Below, piece after piece: positions 48,959-57,500 of a DNA stretch of 57,500 nucleotides (position 1 is its first letter; each line of letters begins with the position of its first letter). The position numbers and the translations under genes are program-made. This DNA comes from Neocallimastix lanati (nom. inval.). Its lineage: Eukaryota > Neocallimastigomycota > Neocallimastigomycetes > Neocallimastigales > Neocallimastigaceae. Location: the NCBI GenBank assembly GCA_016946835.1, contig JACVTC010000003.1, positions 485,001 through 542,500 on the forward strand, in the 5' to 3' direction. The notes below the pieces were generated by a model. That model did not search any database. It was not told where the DNA came from and saw nothing but the letters and a program-made list of their open reading frames with translations.

Positions 48959-50470
48959 TTGCACTTACTGCCTCATTTGGTGGTCTTCTTTTCGGTTATG
49001 GAGTTGGTGTCATGAATGTCGTCCTTGTTATGGACGCCTTCCGTGTTTTCGTCAGATTCCACAATTGGAATGGTGATGCTCTTGATGAAAATGGTAAGGA
49101 TACTACGGACAAAGCAAAGATGATGTATCATAAATTAGAAGAAGCTAGTAACAAGGCTACACTTGAAGGTGTTATCACCTCAAGTTTCGTTCTTGGAGCA
49201 CTTTGTGGTGCTCTTATGGCTACTTACCTCGGTGAAAAGTATGGTCATCAAAGAACTATTATGATTGGTGCCTGTATTTTCACTTGTGGTGCCATTATTC
49301 AAGGTATTTCAGCTCGTCACTGGGCAATGATTGCCGTTGGTCGTTTTATTACTGGTCTTTCTATTGGATGTAATGGTGTCCTTTGTCCAACTTACATTTC
49401 TGAAATTGCTCCAGCCAAGATCAGAGGTACTCTTTCTTCCTGCTACCAACTTATGACAACTTTTGGTATTATTGTAGAGGCTATTATTAACTCCATTGTT
49501 TGGTACTACACCAACTCTACTCCAGAAGGATTAGGTGAAATTAGAAAAGGAATTTGGGATGAAGTTCCAAACTTCGAATGGAGATTTGCACTTTTATTCC
49601 AAGTTATTCCAGGTCTTGGTCTTGCCATTCTTATGGGTTTCCTTCCAAGGTCTCCACGTTGGTTATGTTCTAAGGATCGTGATGAAGAAGATGTAGAAGT
49701 TTTAGCTAAGCTTAATGCTGCCTCCACTTCCGACGAACTTGTTCAAAGTGAACTCAAAGCTATTCAAGAAGATGTTGTAGCTACTCGTGCTGCAGGTTCT
49801 TCTTCCTTTGGTGAGCTTTTCAGTCCAGTTATTCGTCGTCGTACCTTCATTACTTTCTTAATGCAACTTTTCCAACAATGGACAGGTATTAAAGTTATTA
49901 TGTACTACCAATCACAAATTTATGATGAAATTGGTTTTTCAAAATTCATGTCTACTGTTGTTCTTCCAATTATCAATAACTTTGTCAACTTCATTTCTAC
50001 CTTCCCAGGTATGTGGGGTATTTGAAAGATTAGGTCGTAAGACTTTATTAGTTGTTGGTGCACTTATGATGATGGTCTTCCACATTTCCACTTGGGCTTG
50101 CTCAACTCAAACTAAGAATGGTAAAATCTGGCAACATCTTGTTGTGGCTTCAGTTTTCTTATTTGTCTTCTCATTCGCCTGGACCTGGGGACCAGTTCCA
50201 TGGATTTACCAAGCTGAAGTTTTCCCGCTTCATGTCAGTGTTAAGGGTTCAGCTGTTGGTGCCGTTTCTAACTTCCTTAACAACTGGATTATTGCTTTCG
50301 TTGGTCCAGCTCTTATGAAGGCCTGGTCTACCAGAACTTTCCTTCTTTTTGCTGCTGCCTGTCTCCTTGCCTGGATTTACTCTCAATTCTATGTAATTGA
50401 ATGTAAAGGTCTTAGTATTGATGAAATGGATGTTAAGATGGCTGGTAAGACTCAAATGGATTTCTCATAA
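48959..50470 (+). CDS. sugar porter (MFS hexose transporter), frameshifted, 5' end unresolved
   Basis: About 500 aa of a sugar-porter-family H+ symporter or facilitator for the plasma membrane. Motifs in order: TASFGGLLFGYGVGVMN (TM1), GRFITGLSIGCNG, PTYISEIAPAKIRGTLSSCY (family motif PxYxxEIAPxxxRG), PRSPRWL (PESPR-type), QQWTGIKVIMYYQSQIYDEI (TM7 sugar-binding helix), ERLGRKTLLVVGALMM (D/ERxGRR), WTWGPVPWIYQAEVFPLHVS with VKGSA, and ECKGLSIDEMD near the end. The frame breaks at a GGGG run (50015-50018): upstream it reads PGMW and meets TGA at 50023; dropping one G continues as VFERLGRK. The coding region most likely begins after an intron acceptor (TTTTTAG, 48952-48958), so an upstream exon with the start codon is missing from my model. 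Codon usage is optimised on both sides of the break, so decay is very recent or the extra G is a sequencing error. Confidence 0.85.
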
Positions 50471-50549
50471 TTTAAAAAGATTTCTAATTTAAATGGATTT
50501 CTAATAATTTAAAAGGATTTCTAATTTAAAAGGATTTCTAATAATTTAA
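50467..50549. repeat. short tandem repeats in the sugar-porter 3' flank
   Basis: Four to five copies of GGATTTCTAAT(AAT)TTAAAA follow the stop codon directly, alternating between a short and a long form. Confidence 0.8.
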
Positions 50550-51281
50550 CTATTTATTCAAGAAAAATAGAGTTATAAAAGAAAAAATATTTTTATTTAT
50601 TAAAAAAAAAAAAAAAGAAAGTAATATCATCCATAAAATTATTTATATAAAAAGAAAGAAGATGCAACTAATTGAAAATTATATTTTTATAGAAATTATT
50701 AAATTAAACATTAATTTTAATAAACTAAAATTTTTTTTAATTTAAATATCAGAATAGAATTCATTGTTTTTAATTAATTAGAAAAAATTATAAATATAAA
50801 TGAAAATGAAATTTTATGAAATTTTACTTTAATTTTAAAATAAAAAATTATATAAATAAAAAAATAAAAAAAAAAAAAAAAAAAAAAGATAAATATATAT
50901 TATTATAATTTTTTTTTCATATTTTTATATATTAATAATTATATTAATATTTATTTATTACAGACTTTGTAATTTATAACTATGAATTTTATTTTATTAA
51001 TATATTTGTTAATTTGAGCTTAAATATTTTATTTTTATTTTTTTTTATTTTTAATAAATAGTTAGTAACACCTTATTTTTTATTAAAATTATAAAAAATA
51101 AGATAAAATAATATAAAAAATAAAAAAATATTTTTATATAATAGTTGTTGTTATTTGTTAATTATTAATTGAAATATTAAAATATATATATATATATAAT
51201 AGTTGTTGTTATCTGATAATTATTTATTAAAATAATAATAAAAAAAGTAATAAAATAAAATAAAAAATAAAAAAAATAAAA

Positions 51282-51314
<33 letters not shown>

Positions 51315-51779
51315 TCTATGTTTACTTTTATATAAAATTTTTTTTTTTAAAAAATTATTTAATTTTTAAAAAAAAAAATTTTCAATTTCCAAATGCTAAT
51401 AATTCTCTCGTAAATATATTAAAATGGCTGTGCTTGTACAACCTCTCTAAGGCACACAGTTAGGATAGTATCTTGTCTATATTACATAGGATATTTAGAA
51501 TAATATTATATATATGTTTATAAAGTATATAATATATATAATATATATAAATTATAATTCTAAATAATAATTACTTTTTTTTTTTTTATATTATGATTAT
51601 TTTAATTTATTATTATATATCTCAATTTTATAATTTTTTTGAGCAAATATTTGTGTATAATGGTAAAAAAAAATAACGATTGTTGTTTTTTTATGTTATT
51701 ATTATAATTTATTATTATATATATCAATTATACAATTTTTTTTTAAATAAATATTTGTGTAAATGGTAAAAAATATTCA
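50550..51779. other. AT-rich intergenic region
   Basis: No gene. It has poly(A) near 50869-50887, a duplicated phrase ATAATAGTTGTTGTTATYTG (about 51140 and 51198), an ATT array at 51284-51313, and a GC-richer island at about 51420-51490 with CTGTG/CACAG pairing potential but no recognisable RNA. Confidence 0.55.
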
Positions 51780-52239
51780 TTTTGTCAATAATTGGAATTT
51801 GAATATTATGGAGGAATTTTTCCTTTTTTATACTTAGGATTAAGAAATTATGAAGAAATGTTAAAAGCTACTAAAAAGATAAAAAAAATATTATGAAATG
51901 ATGGATATTGATATTTCAATGTTAGAAGATGATTTAATTAGTATAAAATTATTTGATGATGAATATCATGAAAAATTCATTAAACATTAAAAATAAGGGA
52001 AAATCGAATAGATCTTCAAAACATTATAGAGAGTTCTGAAAAATTTGTTCAATTATTTGGAAATGCAATCAGTACCATTATTCGTAGAATAAAAAAGAAA
52101 AAAATTGAAAATTTATAAAGAAAAATTAAATCAATTACCCATCATTACAAATAATGATTTATTAGAATATTTTTGTTCCATTTAAAGTTAATGAATTGAC
52201 AACATTTTATTTTTATTATAAAATTTCAAAACATATTAA

Positions 52240-52283
<44 letters not shown>

Positions 52284-53050
52284 TAAATATGGATCATTAA
52301 TTAAAAGAATATTCAATTCAGGAAGGAAATTTTTATGTAAAAATTTTTATTGAATGGTGCTCTATTGATAATAATATGAAACTATTAATCAAATTTTCCC
52401 AATTATATTTTCAACCAATTTATCAACTCAACCATTAAGAACATCTAGTTTTATGCTTGATATAGTTGTAATGGATGAAGCAGGCCAATTTAATATTGCT
52501 ACAGCATTAATACCTATTTCAAAAGCAAATTTCTAAGTTTTAATAAGAGATCCTAAATCATTAAGACCAGTTATTTTGGTGGAAGATCCAATTAATGAAA
52601 TACTAATATAATATTTCTAAAATCTATAATTATAAAAGCTATTCTATTCTTGATGTCACTAGGGCAAAAAAGAAATTAAATATTGCTGTAGATAAAGATA
52701 TTGCTAATATATTGACCGAATCTGAGGATGAACTCTACAATTATATAAAACATGTATAAAATAATGGAAATATAATTGTTTCTTCGAATTCATCCATTCA
52801 AATTGAAATTTGTCGTTCCAATGGAAGTGGAGCAGAAAATGAGTTTTATGCTACAATTTCACAATTTTGTTCTTGTTCTTGCAATTTTCCAGCAGTGAAA
52901 AATATTTATAGCTATCAAAACTATTTAATCATAGGTTTCCAGTGGATTTAGAATTTGATTTAATTCTTTTTTTCATTATTTAGTGATTGTTGTAAGCCAT
53001 CTATTACATTTGAAATTGATTATAATTATTTTGACATAATCTTAGTGATA
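51780..53050 (+). pseudogene. SF1 (UPF1-like) helicase relic
   Basis: Plus-strand pieces in shifting frames: YEMMDIDISMLEDDLISIKL, RENRIDLQNIIESSEKFVQL, YKEKLNQLPIITNNDLLEYF; after a 40-base poly(A), YETINQIFPIIFSTNLSTQP. VVMDEAGQFNIATALIPISK follows, which contains the DEAG Walker B/motif II of superfamily 1 helicases, then RDPKSLRPVILVEDPINEI (position of motif III, where GDxxQL is expected) and SILDVTRAKKKLNIAVDKDI (motif VI-like, normally ALTRAKxxL). The further 3' part reads CRSNGSGAENEFYATISQFC. Stops, frameshifts and the poly(A) insertion show it is dead. The missing motif I may lie in the lost stretch. Live relatives are RNA/DNA helicases of the AAA_11/AAA_12 type. Confidence 0.65.
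52241..52280. repeat. 40-base poly(A) inside the helicase relic
   Basis: An uninterrupted run of 40 A between two coding-like pieces of the relic. Confidence 0.95.
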
Positions 53051-53839
53051 TTGCATTCAAATAGAACAAAAAATTATATAATTTATTAGTATTGACACTA
53101 TATAATTGATATAATTTATTATTATATAGGCTTATTTTGGTCTAAGAGAAAAAAAAAAAAAAAAAAAGGAACACATTTTGAAATAATTTTTTTTTTTTTT
53201 TTTTTTTTTTTTAATAAATCTTATTTTGTATAATAAATTTAATATTCATTTATTTATAAATGAATATAAAAGTTAAACCATTAATTTTAAAATATTACTA
53301 TTATAAATACAATTATAATTTTTTTATCATTAAATTTATTTTTTTTTTCTTATAAATAAATTCTTCAAAAATTAATTATTTATTAAAAGTAAATAATTTA
53401 TTAATATTTGTTAATATTATTATTACAAAATTTTACATATGAAATAAAATATAATATATTAAAATATTTATAACTATTTTATTATCAAATCAAAATGAAA
53501 TTATTGACAATCTAAACGAAAATACAGTATATATTATACATTTTTACATAAATATATTGAAAATAATTTAAAATAACAATTAGATAAAAAAAAAAAAAAA
53601 AAAAAAATAAATAAAAAAATTATTATTATAAATATTACATTATAACTCTAAATAATGTAGCCTATTATTACTGTATAGACTTATATATATAAAAGAGAAA
53701 TGTTTTTAAAATATTTATATATTAATAAATATATATTTTTATATAGTATTATAAAATTTAATAAATAATTAATACTTTTGATTATGACTTAACTGATAAA
53801 TAATTAATAAATCAAAATATCTAGTAACTATTAAAAGTT

Positions 53840-53882
<43 letters not shown>

Positions 53883-54316
53883 TAACTTTTATTTTATTTT
53901 ATTTATTTTTTTTAAAAAGTTATTATTAAAATATTATAATCGTTTAATTTTTTGATGATGATTATTATTATTATTTAGAAATATATATATATATATATAT
54001 AAAGCATTAAAATATAAAACTATTTAACATAAATAAAATTTAATATTAAAAAGATTGTTTAAAATAAAAATTGAACTGACTAATAATTTTTATTTTATAA
54101 ATATATTTTTTCCCTTTTATTTTTATAAAACTAATATTTAATGACTTTTATTCAAAATGATAGTAAAAAAAAAAAAAATAACAATAACAATAACAATAAC
54201 AATAAAAATAAAATAAAATAAAATAAAATAGAATAAAATAAAATAAAATAGAATAAATAATAATTAAAATAAAAATGAAAAAAGAAAAAAAAACTATTTA
54301 AAATGTTAATACTTAT
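53051..54316. other. AT-rich intergenic region
   Basis: No gene seen. Poly(A)/poly(T) tracts lie at 53150-53167, 53187-53211, 53586-53607 and 53842-53880 (39 T). (AACAAT)n and (AAAAT)n arrays lie at about 54179-54250, just downstream of the secreted-protein gene. Confidence 0.65.
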
Positions 54317-55015
54317 TTAAAGGAATAAAGATAACAATACACTTATAGTGATAATTAAGCCTGTATTGTATTTAACGGTGATAGCATTACTTATTTTTTG
54401 ATTTCTTTGAGACTTGCACTCATCTGTTTTTAAATAGTCTAAAACCTTTTTATAGTATTCCACCTCTTTTTCATCATCCTCATTTAATTCCATTTGTAAT
54501 TCAGCATTTTTATAAATAGCATCATAACAAATTTTTGATGAACATGAAGCATTAACATATTTCATTGAATCGTCTTTTCCGGAAGGTGAATTTTCATTAC
54601 AAAGAGAGAAACCAAGGTTTGGACATAATTTACCAGATTCATCGACAATACATATAGTTTCATAGTTACTATTTAAAAATTCATGTTTCTCAAATATTTT
54701 TTCTAAATACTTTTTATCTTCATTTTTACAAGCATTAACAAAAGAAAAATCTTCTTCAACTTCAAATATTTTTTTACAATTGGATCTTTTGGCATTATAT
54801 TTATTACATATTTCTTCTATATTATTATTATTAAATTCGTATTCAATTGGACATTCAACATTGATAGCATCAACACATTCTTTACTTAATTTTTCAATAC
54901 CACTATCAGAAATTGAAAAATTGATTTTACATAAATCATTTCTTTTGAAATTTTTAGATAATACAAAAGAAGTAACAGTTGTAAGTAAAATTAGAGATTT
55001 AATTGTAAATTTCAT
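54317..55015 (-). CDS. secreted Cys-rich protein, probably GPI-anchored
   Basis: Intronless 232-aa ORF with TAA stop. An N-terminal signal peptide (MKFTIKSLILLTTVTSFVLS, 1-20) is followed by a polar, Asp/Glu/Lys-rich body with 12 cysteines (for example IEKLSKECVDAINVECPIEY, CNKYNAKRSNCKKIF, SGKLCPNLGFSLCNE, NASCSSKICYDAI), probably disulphide-bonded. The last 20 residues are hydrophobic (YNTGLIITISVLLSLFL) with no positively charged tail, preceded by small residues (SNA), as expected for a GPI-attachment signal; a single C-terminal TM anchor is the alternative. The family is not recognised. It is likely a cell-surface protein. The neighbouring DNA gives no functional clue. Confidence 0.8.
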   Translation of the reverse strand: MKFTIKSLILLTTVTSFVLSKNFKRNDLCKINFSISDSGIEKLSKECVDAINVECPIEYEFNNNNIEEICNKYNAKRSNCKKIFEVEEDFSFVNACKNEDKKYLEKIFEKHEFLNSNYETICIVDESGKLCPNLGFSLCNENSPSGKDDSMKYVNASCSSKICYDAIYKNAELQMELNEDDEKEVEYYKKVLDYLKTDECKSQRNQKISNAITVKYNTGLIITISVLLSLFL

Positions 55016-55761
55016 TTATATATATATATAAATATTTCAAAATAAAATTCTTAATTTATTAATGTAATTTAATTATATTTTACAATTTTAATAAAAATAA
55101 TTTTTTATATTTTCTTATTAATATACAATTGTAATCTCTTTAAATTATTAAAATAGGTTAAAAGTTTTTTATTTTTAACACTTTTTTATCTTTTTATAGG
55201 TTTTTATTTTTAAATTCTTTTCAACTTTTGACAATTAAATTGATTACTTACAACATATATATTACATTATACTATATTATATTTATTTTATAAAAATTCT
55301 TTTATTAGTAATTATTTTATATTAATAATATATTAATTGTTATATATAATTATATAAAAAAGGTGGCAAATGCTTTCTTTTTTTTTTTTTTTTATATTCT
55401 ATTATTAAACAATACTAATGAGAGTATAAAAAGTAATTTATTTCTACATATATACTTCACTATTATTAATTATTACTATATATTATTAATATATTACGAT
55501 AATATATAAATATAATTGATAGTGTATTATAAAGTTATATTCAAATATTGATATAAAAATATATTTTTAATAATGTACTATTAGAAAAATAAACAATAAA
55601 ATAAAGTTTTTTAATAAAATATTAAGAATTAAGTATTAAATTTTTAAAATTTAAATTTTATAATCATTTCTTCCTTTTTCCAATTTTTTATTCATCCAAA
55701 CTTTAAGGAGTAATGCATTAATACCAAAGATGTATTTTTTTAAAAATTTTTTATTTCTTCT

Positions 55762-55802
<41 letters not shown>

Positions 55803-56429
55803 TTTGTTTGTTTGTTTGTTTGTTTAGTTTGTTTAAATGTTTGTTTTTATTATATATAATAAAGAAATACAATATAATCATATACACATTTATTAAGATT
55901 TTACTATAAATAATTTATTTTAATACAAACTACCATAATTTTTTATGGTGTTTAATAATGTAAGATACTTGCTTTTTAAACTTTGTGAAATATAAAATAG
56001 TCTGAAATAAAGTTAATACTAATGAATATATACCATATCATATTCATTAAAATATAATAACAATTACAACAAAAATATAAATATAGAATATAAATAATAA
56101 AAAATGAAAATGTAATTATAAATAAATATATGTAATAATAAAAACATAGTAAATAAATGAATAAATAATAAATAAATGAATAAATAATAAATAAATGAAT
56201 AAATTGATAAAAAATAATAAATAAATAGTAATAATAATAATAATAATAAATATTAATAATAATATTAACAATATAATTTTTTGTAATAATTTTATCTTCA
56301 ATTTATGAAATACTATTATTTTTTTGGATATATTTAATATTTTTAAAAATTAAAAGTTCTATATGTTTTAAAAAGAATAAAAAAAATATTCTTTAAAATG
56401 AAATATTTTTGAAAATTTCATTATATATA
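55016..56429. other. AT-rich intergenic region
   Basis: No gene. It has a poly(T) of about 35 followed by six TTTG units (55765-55825), TA-rich stretches, AAATAATA-type arrays near 56148-56260, and no other clear structure. Confidence 0.65.
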
Positions 56430-57500
56430 TATTTAAAAATAAAATAAAATAAAATAAATAGTAGAATATTAAATATAAAGTACAGATTGAATAAAATAAA
56501 ATAAAATTAAATAAAATAAAATAAAATAAAATAAAATAAAATAAAATAAAATAAAATAAAATAAAATAAAATAAAATAAAATAAAATAAAATAAAATAAA
56601 ATAAAATAAAATAAAATAAAATAAAATAAAATAAAATAAAATAAAATGAATAGTAGAAACATAAATATAAGTACAGATTGAATAAAATAAAATAAAATAA
56701 AATAAAATAAAATAAAATAAAATAAAATAAAATAAAATAAAATAAAATAAAATAAAATGAATAGTAGAAACATAAATATAAGTACAGATTGAATAAAATA
56801 AAATAAAATAAAATAAAATAAAATAAAATAAAATAAAATAAAATAAAATAAAATAAAATGAATAGTAGAAACATAAATATAAGTACAGATTGAATAAAAT
56901 AAAATAAAATAAAATAAAATAAAATAAAATAAAATAAAATAAAATAAAATAAAATAAAATAAAATAAAATAAAATAAAATAAAATAAAATAAAATAAAAT
57001 AAAATAAAATAAAATAAAATAAAATAAAATGAATAGTAGAAACATAAATATAAGTACAGATTGAATAAAATAAAATAAAATAAAATAAAATAAAATAAAA
57101 TAAAATAAAATAAAATAAAATAAAATAAAATAAAATAAAATAAAATAAAATGAATAGTAGAAACATAAATATAAGTACAGATTGAATAAAATAAAATAAA
57201 ATAAAATAAAATAAAATAAAATAAAATAAAATAAAATAAAATAAAATAAAATAAAATAAAATAAAATAAAATGAATAGTAGAAACATAAATATAAGTACA
57301 GATTGAATAAAATAAAATAAAATAAAATAAAATAAAATAAAATAAAATAAAATAAAATAAAATAAAATAAAATAAAATAAAATAAAATAAAATGAATAGT
57401 AGAAACATAAATATAAGTACAGATTGAATAAAATAAAATAAAATAAAATAAAATAAAATAAAATAAAATAAAATAAAATAAAATAAAATAAAATAAAATA
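56430..57500. repeat. composite satellite: (AAAAT)n arrays with a recurrent 35-bp unit
   Basis: Pentanucleotide AAAAT/ATAAA arrays are interrupted by an identical unit beginning TGAATAGTAGAAACATAAAT and ending AGTACAGATTGA, starting at 56647, 56758, 56859, 57030, 57151, 57272 and 57393. A diverged version at about 56458-56491 (GTAGAATATTAAATATAAAG) marks the left edge. Spacings are 111, 101, 171, 121, 121 and 121 bp. The array runs off the window end. The Phe/Ile/Leu/Tyr minus-strand open frames through it are artefacts of the 5-bp period, which is open in several frames. Confidence 0.95.

Noticed and set aside
49506-49727. Minus-strand open frames inside the sugar porter
   Set aside because: Shadows of the real plus-strand frame, as is the one at 50249-50455.
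50011-50030. A tiny intron (GTATGT...AAAG) that would remove the sugar-porter frameshift
   Set aside because: At about 20 nt it is far below the 86-347 nt introns seen here; a single-base insertion explains the break better.
56368-57408. Long minus-strand open frames rich in Phe, Ile, Leu and Tyr
   Set aside because: They are products of the AAAAT pentanucleotide array, which lacks stops in several frames; no protein is implied.

Overview
The window is extremely AT-rich eukaryotic DNA. It has short GC-richer genes with GT-AG introns, long poly(A)/poly(T) tracts, and abundant AAAT, AAT and AAAAT microsatellites. This composition, together with a secreted CBM18 multi-esterase, bacterial-type iron alcohol dehydrogenases and an ankyrin/SH3 protein, points to an anaerobic gut fungus (Neocallimastigomycota). 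The lineage is an inference from composition and gene content; no marker gene proves it.

Layout: 0-8 kb holds a small BTB/POZ-like gene (+) and a decayed gene in repeat-rich intergenic DNA. 8.1-14.3 kb is one intronless gene (-) for a secreted protein of about 2065 aa: signal peptide, CBM18, then six CE1/esterase-D domains, five of them in near-identical 957-bp units. 14.3-21.7 kb is mostly intergenic, with a Ty1/copia pol relic (-) and a foldback element. 21.7-23.1 kb is a five-exon TAF11 gene (-), whose frame closes exactly when spliced. 25.0-28.2 kb is a 12-exon DHA2-type MFS transporter (+) including a 12-nt microexon, also closing exactly at 541 aa. 28.2-32.2 kb has a decayed low-complexity gene (-) and a possible solo LTR.

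32.25-38.0 kb carries two tandem copies (-) of an iron-containing alcohol dehydrogenase whose coding regions are about 99% identical while most flanks have diverged. 39.6-43.4 kb is a graveyard of related relics (+) resembling solute-binding-domain membrane proteins. 44.8-46.0 kb is an ankyrin-like protein with two SH3 domains (+), bracketed by long AAAT arrays. 48.9-50.5 kb is a sugar-porter gene (+) interrupted by one extra G and with an unresolved 5' end. 51.8-53.0 kb is an SF1 helicase relic (+). 54.3-55.0 kb is a secreted, Cys-rich, possibly GPI-anchored protein (-). From 56.4 kb to the window end runs a composite satellite of AAAAT arrays punctuated by a 35-bp unit.

The functional genes fit a plant-biomass fermenter: the multi-esterase could remove ester groups from plant cell wall, the sugar porter would import sugars, and the iron-ADHs would reduce aldehydes during fermentation. 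No operon-like organisation is seen; genes are separated by kilobases of AT-rich DNA. Many intergenic stretches hold short tandem duplications and dead genes.
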